64,000 nucleotides of DNA from Chryseomicrobium palamuruense (GTDB lineage: Bacteria > Bacillota > Bacilli > Bacillales_A > Planococcaceae), in NCBI RefSeq assembly GCF_042649045.1, contig NZ_JBHSEF010000008.1, positions 62,001 through 126,000 of the forward strand, in the 5' to 3' direction. The notes under the pieces are model-generated. The model was given only the letters and a program-made list of their open reading frames with translations. It made no database searches and was not told where the DNA came from. Numbering within the stretch: position 1 is the first letter of the stretch; every line of letters starts with the position of its first letter. This document shows positions 9,183-17,751 of this stretch, piece after piece. The position numbers were made by a program, and so were the translations under genes.

Positions 9183-10049
9183 ATGAAAGTAAGAAAACCA
9201 AGAAAAGAAGAAACACCTCTTGCAAGGGAAATACGAGATTATCTTCTCGTCATTATAGGCGCAGCCGTTGTAGCAGTTGGCTTTAATGTATTTTTATTAC
9301 CAAATCAAATTGCATCTGGTGGCGTAAGTGGTATCAGTACCATTTTGTATTCTGTCTTTGGGTGGGAACCTGGAATTGTCCAGTACGCATTTAATATTCC
9401 ACTGTTTATCGCAGGAGTCATAATTTTGGGAAAGAATTTTGGTATGAAATCGTTTGTTGGAACGTTAACATTACCAGCGGTGGTTTTAGCGACCTCGAGT
9501 TGGGAACCGTGGACGATGAATCCATTACTTAGTGCCTTATTTGGCGGGATCGCAGTCGGAACCGGTCTTGGGTTTGTTTTTCGGGGAAATGCCTCAACCG
9601 GAGGAACGGATCTTGCAGCTCAGATTATTACAAAATATACAGGACTTTCTCTTGGTACAAGTGTTTTATTAATCGATGGTTTAATCGTTATATCGGCAGC
9701 GATTGTATTCGATATTGAACGAGCACTCTACGCCCTTATCGGACTATTCACAACGACAAAAACGATTGATATCATTCAACTTGGATTTAGCCAATCGAAA
9801 ATGGTCCATATTATCACTTCGGAAGAAGCGGCGATGAAAAATGCGATTTATGAGCACGTGAATCGAGGCGTGACGAAAATGTCGGGTATCGGTGGATATA
9901 CAGAAGAGCATAGGCCCATACTCATGGTAGTGGTCTATCAAACAGAGTTCACAAAGTTGAAAAATGTGGTGCGAACCGTTGATCCTCATGCGTTTGTCAT
10001 TGTTTCAGATGCCTATGAGGTTTTCGGGGAAGGTTTTAAAAGATATTAA
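9183..10049 (+). CDS. yvjA: YitT/YvjA family membrane protein
   Basis: This is a 288-residue integral membrane protein of the YitT family. The N-terminal two thirds hold five or so membrane segments with the family motifs LLPNQIASGGVSGIST and GNASTGGTDLAAQI. The last ~90 residues form the soluble DUF2179 domain (MVHIITSEEAAMKNAI to the end). The molecular function is unknown. An upstream in-frame stop fixes ATG 9183 as the start; the ribosome site is weak. The position between prfB and cccB matches yvjA of B. subtilis. Confidence 0.88.
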   Translation: MKVRKPRKEETPLAREIRDYLLVIIGAAVVAVGFNVFLLPNQIASGGVSGISTILYSVFGWEPGIVQYAFNIPLFIAGVIILGKNFGMKSFVGTLTLPAVVLATSSWEPWTMNPLLSALFGGIAVGTGLGFVFRGNASTGGTDLAAQIITKYTGLSLGTSVLLIDGLIVISAAIVFDIERALYALIGLFTTTKTIDIIQLGFSQSKMVHIITSEEAAMKNAIYEHVNRGVTKMSGIGGYTEEHRPILMVVVYQTEFTKLKNVVRTVDPHAFVIVSDAYEVFGEGFKRY

Positions 10050-10090
10050 CTTTGGTATACTAAAGTTATATGAGAAAAGGAGTGTTTTCA

Positions 10091-10426
10091 TTGAAAAAAT
10101 ATCTTTTAGGTCTTTCGATCACGTCCGCATTTCTCCTCGCAGCATGTGGAGGCGACAATGCAGACACGAATACAGAAACACCTGCAGATTCAGGTGAAAC
10201 AGCTTCAGTAGAAGCGGAAGCAGTCGTCAACCAAAAATGTATTAGCTGTCATGGCGGCAATCTCGAAGGTCAAGGTAACGCCCCTGCATTAAACGATGTA
10301 GGATCTCGCTTGAGTGAACAAGAGATATTAACTGTTATTCTAGAAGGAAAAGGCGGAATGCCAGGTGGGATTATCCAAGGTGCAGAAGCAGAAGCAGTTG
10401 CTGCTTGGTTAGCGGAAATGAAATAA
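10091..10426 (+). CDS. cccB: cytochrome c-551 lipoprotein
   Basis: This is a small membrane-anchored c-type cytochrome that carries electrons on the outer face of the membrane. The TTG at 10091 is preferred over ATG 10070 because AAAAGGAGTG (10075-10084) sits at the right distance before it; this gives 111 residues. The lipobox LLAAC is followed by a disordered acidic linker, then the haem motif CISCH and a downstream methionine (GGMPGG) as the sixth ligand. A TATACT -10 element (10055-10060) lies just upstream. A strong terminator follows. Confidence 0.92.
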   Translation: MKKYLLGLSITSAFLLAACGGDNADTNTETPADSGETASVEAEAVVNQKCISCHGGNLEGQGNAPALNDVGSRLSEQEILTVILEGKGGMPGGIIQGAEAEAVAAWLAEMK

Positions 10427-10433
10427 GTTTAAA

Positions 10434-10468
10434 AAGAAAGGGACGTACAGATGTACGTTCTTTTTTTT
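10434..10468 (+). terminator. terminator after cccB
   Basis: GGACGTACA and TGTACGTTC pair around GA, followed by eight or more T. Confidence 0.88.
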
Positions 10469-10616
10469 GTGGAGAAAGACCTACAGAAAAATGCGGGTGT
10501 AGGACTTGAGATTGGCTAATAAATTGAAATAAACCTGTAACATTAAAAATTCCGGTGGATGTTATAATAGATTTGTTGCGCTTAATAATGAAGTACATAA
10601 TATGGGTGGTTAAAAC

Positions 10617-11303
10617 ATGATTCAAATGAAGGATGTCTACAAGAAGTATCCAAACGGTATTGTCGCAGCAAATGGCATTTCGGTAGATATTAAACAAGGT
10701 GAATTCGTCTATGTGGTGGGACCGTCAGGTGCTGGGAAATCCACATTTATTAAAATGATGTATCGTGAAGAGAAGCCAACAAGTGGCGATATCGTCATCA
10801 ATGGTATCAATTTAGCAAAAATTAAATCAAAGAAAGTTCCGCTTTTACGAAGACAAATCGGTGTGGTCTTTCAAGATTTCAAGTTATTGCCTCGCATGAA
10901 TGTCTATGAAAATGTAGCCTTTGCATTAGAAGTGATTGAAGAAAGTCCAAAAGTAATCCGGAAGCGAGTAATGGAAGTGTTAGACTTGGTAGGTCTAAAA
11001 CATAAAGCGCGAATGTTTCCAACGGAATTGTCTGGTGGCGAACAGCAGCGTATTTCGATAGCACGTTCTATCGTAAATAAACCAAAGCTTGTGATCGCTG
11101 ATGAACCTACAGGAAACTTAGATCCAGATACATCGTGGGAAATTATGAATATTTTTGAAGAAATCAATTCTCGGGGAACGACCATTATTATGGCTACCCA
11201 TAACAAAGAAATTGTAAACACTTTAAAACACCGTGTCATTGCAGTTGAAGGCGGACTTATTGCCCGAGATGAAGCAGAAGGAGACTACGGTTATGAAATT
11301 TAG
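10617..11303 (+). CDS. ftsE: cell division ATP-binding protein FtsE
   Basis: FtsE is the ABC ATPase of the FtsEX complex, which controls peptidoglycan hydrolases rather than transporting a solute. It has 228 residues with Walker A GPSGAGKST, signature LSGGEQQR and Walker B LVIADEPTGNLDP. ATG 10617 is about 50 nt after a TATAAT -10 element (10563-10568); no clear -35 was found. The last 11 nt overlap ftsX, which suggests coupled translation. Confidence 0.96.
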   Translation: MIQMKDVYKKYPNGIVAANGISVDIKQGEFVYVVGPSGAGKSTFIKMMYREEKPTSGDIVINGINLAKIKSKKVPLLRRQIGVVFQDFKLLPRMNVYENVAFALEVIEESPKVIRKRVMEVLDLVGLKHKARMFPTELSGGEQQRISIARSIVNKPKLVIADEPTGNLDPDTSWEIMNIFEEINSRGTTIIMATHNKEIVNTLKHRVIAVEGGLIARDEAEGDYGYEI

Positions 11304-12180
11304 AACGCTAGGAAGACATGTCAAAGAGAGTATTCGGAGCATCGCCAGAAATGGGTGGATGACATTTGCTTCTGTAAGTGCAGTTACCGTGACTTTGCTT
11401 CTTGTTGGTGTGTTTGTTGCCATAATGATGAACTTGAACAAAGTGGCCGATGACCTAGAGCGAGACGTAGAAATTAAAGTATTTGTGGAATTAACTGCAG
11501 AAGAACAACAAATTACATCATTACAAGAACAAATAGGTAGTACACTTGGGGTGCAAGAAGTTGTATACTCTTCGAAAGAAGATGAATTAAAAAAGCTTGC
11601 TCGTGATTTTGGAGAAGATTTACAACTCTTTGAACAAGATAACCCTCTACATAATGTGTTTTATGTAAAAGCCCTTACACCAACTGAAACTCCTGCTGTG
11701 GCAGCTCGTATCAATCGCTTAGATCAAGTGAATGAAGTGGTTTATGGTGAAGGTAAGATTGAACGACTCTTTTCTTTCTTAGATCTCAGTCGAAATGTAG
11801 GGCTTGTCTTGATTCTTGCTTTATTATTTACAGCAATGTTCTTAATCTCGAACACGATTCGTATTACCATTGTGGCACGCCGACATGATATCGAAATTAT
11901 GAAACTTGTAGGGGCTACGAACTGGTTTATTCGAATTCCATTTATCTTTGAGGGAATGTGGTTAGGAATTATGGGTGCTATCGTTCCAATGACCATCGTC
12001 ACGGCCCTTTACTTTAATATTTATCAAGCACTGCAACCGAAGTTGGCAGAGAGCGAATTGTTCTCAATGCTGCCACTAACACCCTTCCTTTACCAAGTGA
12101 ACGGTTTGATTCTTGTCATGGGAATCATGATTGGCGTATGGGGAAGTTTTATGTCGGTAAGAAAATTCTTAAAGGTCTAG
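11293..12180 (+). CDS. ftsX: cell division membrane protein FtsX
   Basis: FtsX is the membrane half of FtsEX. The start at ATG 11293 (MKFRTLGRHVKESIRS) lies inside the end of ftsE and matches the usual FtsX N-terminus; a GTG 60 nt earlier in frame is within ftsE and is rejected. The 295 residues show the N-terminal membrane segment (about 22-45), a large extracellular loop (about 46-170) that contacts hydrolase partners, and three C-terminal membrane segments. The next gene encodes an M23 hydrolase with a long coiled coil, a fitting client. Confidence 0.95.
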   Translation: MKFRTLGRHVKESIRSIARNGWMTFASVSAVTVTLLLVGVFVAIMMNLNKVADDLERDVEIKVFVELTAEEQQITSLQEQIGSTLGVQEVVYSSKEDELKKLARDFGEDLQLFEQDNPLHNVFYVKALTPTETPAVAARINRLDQVNEVVYGEGKIERLFSFLDLSRNVGLVLILALLFTAMFLISNTIRITIVARRHDIEIMKLVGATNWFIRIPFIFEGMWLGIMGAIVPMTIVTALYFNIYQALQPKLAESELFSMLPLTPFLYQVNGLILVMGIMIGVWGSFMSVRKFLKV

Positions 12181-12210
12181 GCACTGACGCGAGAAAGGGG
12201 AAACTTTAGA

Positions 12211-13536
12211 ATGTCCACATCGTCACGGAAAGTGAAACTGGCCGCATGGCTGACAGCTGCAACTATGATGTTTACTTCCATTAATGTATCCGCAGCAACG
12301 CTAGATGAACTTAAAAAGCAACAGCAGCAACTGGAACAAAAGAAAAACGATATTAATTCATCCATTCAACAAAAAACTGGGGAAATTAAACAAAATGCTT
12401 CACGTATTGAAATTTTAGAAGGTAAGATTCAAACGTTAAGTGATGAAATCGTCTTGACAGAAGCAAAGATTGACGAGACGCAAGCTGCCATTGCCGTAAC
12501 AGAAAGAGAAATTGCTGACCTTCGGGAATCTATTGAAGAACTTCAGGGGAAAATTATTGAACGTGATGCGCTTCTACAAGATCGTATACGAGCTGTCCAG
12601 CTGAGCGGGGGCTCTGTCAACTATATTGATGTCCTTTTAGGTGCTAATTCATTCGTTGATTTTATTGATCGCTTCTCAGCAGTTAATACGCTTATGGAAG
12701 CCGATCGTCAAATCTTACGCGAACAAGCGGAAGACAAAAAGCAACTTGAGGAAGAAAAAGCACTTGTTGAAAGCAAACTTCAAGAGCAACAAATTCGAAA
12801 TGATCAACTTCTTCGTTTAAAAGAATCGCTGAATGGTCAACGTGCTGAGATGAACAATTTACTTGACCAACTCGAAGCAGAGCAAAATAAGTTAAAGCAA
12901 GAGAAACAAGTGATGCAATCAGATTATGAAGAAATCGCAAATTTAAGTGAAGAAACAAAATCAAAAATTGTGGCGGAGCAAAAGCGAATCGCAGAAATCG
13001 CTCGAAAACAAGCGGAAGAACGAAAGCGTAAAGCAGCCGAGGAAGAGCGGAAACGCAAAGCCGCCGCAGCTGCAAATGCAAACAAATCAAGTGGTGGAGG
13101 TTCTGCACCTGCAGTCTCTAGTGGAAGCTGGACAAAACCAGTGAATGGTCGCTTCACTTCGGGATATGGCTACCGCACGCATCCGATTTTCGGTACCGGA
13201 CGAATGCATTATGGCGTAGACTTTGCCAATTCTATAGGCACACCGGTTGTATCGGCAGCAGATGGCGTCGTGAGTTATGCAGCACCATTTAGTACTTACG
13301 GAAACGTGGTCATGGTCACACATAATATTAATGGACAAACCTTTACAAGTCTCTATGCTCATTTAAACTCAATTGGCGCATCCGTCGGCCAGTCAGTTTC
13401 TAAGGGACAGCAAATTGGTACACTTGGAAACACAGGGAACTCAACGGGTCCTCACTTACATTTTGAAATTCATGTGGGTGGCTGGAACGGTATGGAAGCC
13501 AATTCAGTCAATCCATTACGCTACATCCCTATGTAA
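12211..13536 (+). CDS. secreted coiled-coil M23 (LytM) murein hydrolase
   Basis: This is a 441-residue exported peptidoglycan endopeptidase. A signal peptide ends near NVSAA (residues 1-29). Residues 30-280 are a long charged coiled coil rich in Q, E and K, followed by an alanine/lysine-rich linker (AAAAANANKSSGGG). The C-terminal M23 domain shows the zinc ligands: H and D in RMHYGVDFA and H in GPHLHFEIH. EnvC, PcsB and CwlO share the coiled-coil plus catalytic-domain plan and are activated through FtsEX. The position 30 nt after ftsX suggests the same here, by inference. The start uses AAAGGGGA, 9 nt before ATG. Confidence 0.92.
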   Translation: MSTSSRKVKLAAWLTAATMMFTSINVSAATLDELKKQQQQLEQKKNDINSSIQQKTGEIKQNASRIEILEGKIQTLSDEIVLTEAKIDETQAAIAVTEREIADLRESIEELQGKIIERDALLQDRIRAVQLSGGSVNYIDVLLGANSFVDFIDRFSAVNTLMEADRQILREQAEDKKQLEEEKALVESKLQEQQIRNDQLLRLKESLNGQRAEMNNLLDQLEAEQNKLKQEKQVMQSDYEEIANLSEETKSKIVAEQKRIAEIARKQAEERKRKAAEEERKRKAAAAANANKSSGGGSAPAVSSGSWTKPVNGRFTSGYGYRTHPIFGTGRMHYGVDFANSIGTPVVSAADGVVSYAAPFSTYGNVVMVTHNINGQTFTSLYAHLNSIGASVGQSVSKGQQIGTLGNTGNSTGPHLHFEIHVGGWNGMEANSVNPLRYIPM

Positions 13537-13542
13537 CAAATC

Positions 13543-13574
13543 AGGCAGTTCACTTTACGTGAGCTGCTTTTTTC
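13543..13574 (+). terminator. terminator after the M23 hydrolase
   Basis: GCAGTTCAC and GTGAGCTGC pair around TTTAC, followed by TTTTTT. Confidence 0.88.
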
Positions 13575-13604
13575 TTTAGGATTAGAATGGGGAGGAGGGG
13601 CGAA

Positions 13605-14225
13605 ATGATTCCTACTGAATGGTACATAATTGGCTCACTTACTATGCCTTCTACGTGGATTTCAATCCTTCTGTCGATGGCGCTAACTGCTGGGGCATTT
13701 GGATTACATGGTGGCAAACAACTCGCAAGTCGTGTAATAGATTATTTTATCACATTCATTCTTGTCTGGAAGTTTAGTGTTATCCTAACTGATTTTAAAA
13801 CAATAATTGTTCAGCCTCTGTCTCTTCTCTATTTTAACGGAGGATTGATTGGGATTTTGTTGGGTACAGCAGTCGTTATCTACATGATCTTTCACGATCA
13901 GAAATTAAACCAACTCGTTCGTATTCAGACGATAAGTTTTATCTTTGGGTTCTATTCCATCAGTATGGTCATTCTAAATGAGAATACACTTTTCAGTGAA
14001 TTAATAACATTACTTAGTGCGACTCTTCTTATCCTTATAAGTTGGGTGGCAAGTAAATTTAGCGTAATTGTTTATTTACTTATTGTTGCAGGCTTTATTT
14101 TTTTTACTTCCATTATACAACCCCTAGGGGTATATGGGATTATGTTGTGGTGGAGCATAAGTATGTTGATTCTTTCATATAGCTCTGGGAAGTGGATGAA
14201 TAGGAAGGAGTTATCACATGGCTAA
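13605..14225 (+). CDS. multi-pass membrane protein of unknown function
   Basis: I do not recognise this 206-residue protein with certainty. It is very hydrophobic, with about six membrane segments and few charged residues. The ATG at 13605 follows GGAGGAGGGG and is preferred over ATG 13587, which lies before that ribosome site. The stop overlaps the start of the ResA-like gene by 8 nt, so the two are probably co-translated and may act together in extracytoplasmic thiol chemistry. The stretch YFNGGLIGILLG is faintly like prolipoprotein diacylglyceryl transferase, but key Lgt residues are not evident. Confidence 0.75.
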   Translation: MIPTEWYIIGSLTMPSTWISILLSMALTAGAFGLHGGKQLASRVIDYFITFILVWKFSVILTDFKTIIVQPLSLLYFNGGLIGILLGTAVVIYMIFHDQKLNQLVRIQTISFIFGFYSISMVILNENTLFSELITLLSATLLILISWVASKFSVIVYLLIVAGFIFFTSIIQPLGVYGIMLWWSISMLILSYSSGKWMNRKELSHG

Positions 14226-14787
14226 GAAGTGGATTGCATTAGGAGGTCTTGCTATATTGATTGGAATAGCGCTGTATTCCTTTGCGAGTCAGAATGCGGA
14301 TACGGTCGAATCTCTTAACAATGATCAGCTCGGTACAGATTTAATTGATAATCCGGGATCGTCACTCAAAAAAGGACAAGTCGCTCCTGATTTTACATTG
14401 ACTACATTAAATGGAGACTCGGTGTCCTTGAGTGATTACAAAGGAAAAAAAGTGATTTTGAATTTTTGGGCCACTTGGTGTCCACCCTGTAAAGCTGAGA
14501 TGCCGCATATGCAAAATTTCTATGAAGCATATGGAGAGGACGTTGAGATCCTTGCAGTTAATCTGACAGATAAAGATAATGGCATAGATAAAATTCAACA
14601 GTTCATTACGGACTATGAACTCACATTTACGGTTCCACTCGATGAGTCAGGCGAAGTAGGAACGATTTACCAAGCGATTACGATTCCCACAAGCTATATT
14701 CTTACGACAGAAGGGACCATTCAGCATAAAATTGTTGGCCCCATGGATGAACGCATGATGGAACAACTCATTCAATCGACACCATAG
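14218..14787 (+). CDS. ResA-like membrane-anchored thiol-disulfide oxidoreductase
   Basis: This is a 189-residue TlpA/ResA-type thioredoxin. An N-terminal membrane anchor (about 5-24) is followed by the AhpC/TSA-like fold starting GQVAPDFTLTTLNGDSV and the redox active site FWATWCPPCKAEMP. The cis-proline loop ITIPTSYIL is present. ResA proteins reduce cytochrome c apoproteins or spore and envelope substrates; which applies here cannot be told. It overlaps the upstream membrane gene and is followed 49 nt later by ctpB. Confidence 0.9.
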   Translation: MAKKWIALGGLAILIGIALYSFASQNADTVESLNNDQLGTDLIDNPGSSLKKGQVAPDFTLTTLNGDSVSLSDYKGKKVILNFWATWCPPCKAEMPHMQNFYEAYGEDVEILAVNLTDKDNGIDKIQQFITDYELTFTVPLDESGEVGTIYQAITIPTSYILTTEGTIQHKIVGPMDERMMEQLIQSTP

Positions 14788-14836
14788 AATACTTTTCCTC
14801 TTTTCATCGTATAGTGCGACGAAGGAGGCTCTTTTT

Positions 14837-16168
14837 TTGAAGCGAATCATCTTGCTACTTGTTGTACTTCTGCTATCTGGTTGTAATTTAGCAGATCAAC
14901 AACCTGCAACGAAAGATACACCGAAATTATTAGAGGAAGTCCGTGCGATTGTAAAAAAAACTAGCATCTATGACGTATCAGATAAGGATTTAACTATCGG
15001 TGCTGTAAAGGGTATGGTTGAAGCGCAAAAAGATCCGTATAGTCATTTCTTTTCGAAAGAAGAGACCATTTTACAAAAACATCGGTTAGCAAAGGAGCGA
15101 ATCGGTCTTGGTATGAAAATTACACAGCAAGGAAATCGCTTTATTATAACTGAATTAGTACCGGGAACATCAGCTGCAGATCAACTAGCAGTGGGAGATG
15201 AGATTTTAGCAGTCAATGGACAGTCCGTGACTCAAATCTCAACAGAAGAATTGATTCAACTACTTGCCGGCAAGGAAGGGACAGATGTCGCATTAAAAGT
15301 TTTTTCAAAGCAACAACAAGTCATTCAAGAAGTTCACGTACGCAGAATGAAAATTCCTCAAACCACCCTTACGCACTATTTCTTAAATGACCAAGACAAT
15401 AAATACCTTTATGTGCGTATATCTGTTTTCGGAGAAAGTACAACGGATGAATGGCAAAAGCTATGGAAGGGAATTCAAATTTCCGACGTTCAGGGGGTTA
15501 TTCTTGATGTACGTGATAATCCAGGAGGCTATCTTGGAAGCGTCGTACCAATTGCAGAAACATTCGTTCCTCAAGAAACGCCTCTTCTCTGGATGGAAAA
15601 TGCGAAAGGAGAACTGCACGTCATTCAAGGACAGAATGAACAGCCGATTGCGGCACCAGTTGTTGTTCTTCAAAATAAAATGAGCGCTTCGGCAAGTGAA
15701 GTCCTGTTGGCATCTCTTTTAGAGACAGACCGCGCGATATCTATTGGTACGACCACATTTGGAAAAGGTACCGTACAAGAAACATTCGATTTTGACAATG
15801 GCAGTAGCTTAAAAGTCTCGACGAACAGATGGTTGACGCCTCGTAAAACGTGGATACATGGTAAAGGAATTGAACCGACCATCGAAATTCAGTATCCAGA
15901 GCCCGAAGAACTGCAGCTTCCTGAAAATGAAGAACAGTGGCTGAAAGTGAAAGAAGCTTTTTCCAAGCTTAGTTCAGATTCCGTTACAGATAAGAATTTA
16001 AATCAAACGATCCTTGCATTTCAACGTAAGCATCACTTACCTATGAATGGTTCACTTGATGCACCAACGTTACTTGAATTAAAAGTCCGCTATAGAGAAT
16101 GGCTTAGTAAACCAGAACATGATGAAGCCATTCAACTAGCACTTGATTACTTTCAACATAATAACTAA
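14837..16168 (+). CDS. ctpB: carboxy-terminal processing protease (S41), lipoprotein
   Basis: This is a PDZ-containing S41 serine protease; the B. subtilis homologue cleaves SpoIVFA during sporulation. The start is TTG 14837 with AAGGAGG 8 nt upstream. The 443 residues show a signal with lipobox LLSGC, a PDZ domain (about 90-170), the catalytic core with the SASASE serine motif and FGKGTVQ lysine motif, and a C-terminal peptidoglycan-binding domain (FQRKHHLPMNGSLDAPTL). The ctpB-minJ order is as in B. subtilis (yvjB-yvjD). The readable lipobox means it is probably anchored by a lipid rather than a membrane helix. Confidence 0.92.
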   Translation: MKRIILLLVVLLLSGCNLADQQPATKDTPKLLEEVRAIVKKTSIYDVSDKDLTIGAVKGMVEAQKDPYSHFFSKEETILQKHRLAKERIGLGMKITQQGNRFIITELVPGTSAADQLAVGDEILAVNGQSVTQISTEELIQLLAGKEGTDVALKVFSKQQQVIQEVHVRRMKIPQTTLTHYFLNDQDNKYLYVRISVFGESTTDEWQKLWKGIQISDVQGVILDVRDNPGGYLGSVVPIAETFVPQETPLLWMENAKGELHVIQGQNEQPIAAPVVVLQNKMSASASEVLLASLLETDRAISIGTTTFGKGTVQETFDFDNGSSLKVSTNRWLTPRKTWIHGKGIEPTIEIQYPEPEELQLPENEEQWLKVKEAFSKLSSDSVTDKNLNQTILAFQRKHHLPMNGSLDAPTLLELKVRYREWLSKPEHDEAIQLALDYFQHNN

Positions 16169-16229
16169 AAACTATACTTTTCTCTCAAGTGCTTTGCTAA
16201 AATAGAAAGTAACCGCTGGGAGGGATGGT

Positions 16230-17408
16230 ATGAATCAACAAATGATGGGTGAGATAGCCTGGGCAATTGGTCAATTCTTTTTACATCCGCTCTTTTATGC
16301 GGCAATTGTTGCTGCTATTCTCACCGGATATTTTCGTGTAAAGAAAGAACGAAGCCATTTTAAAACTCGCCTTACGTGGGGTTGGAGTGAAGTGCGAGGG
16401 ATTTTAAAAGATTCTTGGGTATTCTCTTTAGGTCTGTCGGGAATATTCTTACTACTTGGGATTGTCATCTATCCTGAATTTCTTGTGTTATGGAGTATTG
16501 TCGCTCTTTTCGCACTCCTTATTTTCCATTTTCAATATCTATCAGGAGCGTATTTGATACCGGTCGCTGCTGGTCTCTGGTGGCTTTTCCATTCGTTGTC
16601 CTATACTGTTTCTATCAAGGTTTTCCAACTATCAGGTGAATTATTTGCGCTTCAACACCTATGGCCACTAGGGTTACTTGCGGGATTATTTTTGATTGCG
16701 GAAAGTTTCTTTGTTCGTCGTCAAGGCAATGACATTTTGTCTCCACAAATGGTGACTACAAAGCGAGGCGGTAGTGCTGTACAGTACCGAATCAAGCGTC
16801 TTTGGCTGATCCCTGTCGTACTGCTCATTCCTGGAGATTGGTTTGGCACTATTCCTACATACTGGCCAGTCGTCTCTTTCGGTGAACAGACGTTTGCCTT
16901 AATGGCTATTCCTTTTCTCACAGGGTACCAACAGACGTTCAGAAAATCGTATCCATTTGAAATCTTACCCCAACGCTCAAAAGAATTTTTTATACTAGGC
17001 ATTGCTACAGCAATAACCGCTGTATTTGGCATTCTACTGCCATGGCTTGCTGTCGTCTCCTTAATCCTTGTTTTTATTGGGAAAATCATCCTCGATTTAA
17101 AGAGTAGGCAGTACCAAACTACCGGATCTTTTGCGGTTGTTCAAACAACAGAAGGTGTTCAGATTGCTGGCGTACTCGCAGGGTCACCTGCTGAAAAAAT
17201 GGGCTTACAAATTGGTGAACGCATTGTAAAGGTGAATGGGCAGCGCATCCATGACGAACAAGGACTTTATGAGGCGATTCAAATCAATGCAGCCCATTGC
17301 CGACTGGAAGTTCTTGATCATAACAATGAACTTCGCTTGAAGCAACATGTGATTTTTAGACATGATCATCACCGCTTAGGACTACTCCTTGCGAGGCCTT
17401 CTTTATGA
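16230..17408 (+). CDS. minJ: division-site topology protein MinJ
   Basis: MinJ bridges DivIVA and MinD so that division inhibitors gather at poles and septa. The 392-residue length matches the family (B. subtilis 397). There are about eight hydrophobic segments in residues 1-290, and a C-terminal PDZ domain (about 300-390, with GVLAGSPAEKMGLQIGERI). The start ATG 16230 follows GGGAGGG. Its stop overlaps the next start by 4 nt (ATGA). A TGCTAAAAT extended -10 (16195-16203) may drive it. Confidence 0.9.
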   Translation: MNQQMMGEIAWAIGQFFLHPLFYAAIVAAILTGYFRVKKERSHFKTRLTWGWSEVRGILKDSWVFSLGLSGIFLLLGIVIYPEFLVLWSIVALFALLIFHFQYLSGAYLIPVAAGLWWLFHSLSYTVSIKVFQLSGELFALQHLWPLGLLAGLFLIAESFFVRRQGNDILSPQMVTTKRGGSAVQYRIKRLWLIPVVLLIPGDWFGTIPTYWPVVSFGEQTFALMAIPFLTGYQQTFRKSYPFEILPQRSKEFFILGIATAITAVFGILLPWLAVVSLILVFIGKIILDLKSRQYQTTGSFAVVQTTEGVQIAGVLAGSPAEKMGLQIGERIVKVNGQRIHDEQGLYEAIQINAAHCRLEVLDHNNELRLKQHVIFRHDHHRLGLLLARPSL

Positions 17409-17668
17409 ATGGAATCAGCGAGGGGACGCAACTGATTTTAGCTATTTTTGTGCCGGGCCTTCTTGTTGTTTTATTTACACGTATCACCTTTAATAAATGG
17501 GTCGCACTTGTTATCACGATAGCTCTTTTTACTGCTTCTGTCATTGCAGGATACACAAGAGAGTGGATTCACTATGTTCTGGATGCAGCATCGATGACGA
17601 TTGGGTTTTGGTATGCCACTCGCATGGGTCCACCTAAAGAGAAGAAAGATGAAACGACTCTGTCTTAA
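17405..17668 (+). CDS. csbA: CsbA-like small membrane protein
   Basis: This 87-residue protein has three hydrophobic segments and the DUF2198/CsbA pattern VVLFTRITFNKWVAL near residues 20-34. In B. subtilis csbA is a sigma-B stress gene of unknown function near uvrB. Here it is coupled to minJ by an ATGA overlap. The tail GPPKEKKDETTLS is charged and cytoplasmic, and its last codons form part of the terminator stem. Confidence 0.85.
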   Translation: MNGISEGTQLILAIFVPGLLVVLFTRITFNKWVALVITIALFTASVIAGYTREWIHYVLDAASMTIGFWYATRMGPPKEKKDETTLS

Positions 17669-17688
17669 TGGCGGAGTCGTTTTTTTCT
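17652..17688 (+). terminator. terminator overlapping the csbA stop
   Basis: AACGACTC pairs with GAGTCGTT, and a T-rich run follows. The left arm is within csbA coding sequence. Confidence 0.85.
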
Positions 17689-17751
17689 TTTAGGTGTTTT
17701 AGTCAGAGCATATGCGGAAATAGTAGAGAGAGAAGAGATGAGGGAATACAC

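Noticed and set aside
9169..9186. Five-codon leader frame (MMKPL) overlapping the yvjA start
   Set aside because: The ribosome site before it is too close and weak, and such short frames are common by chance.
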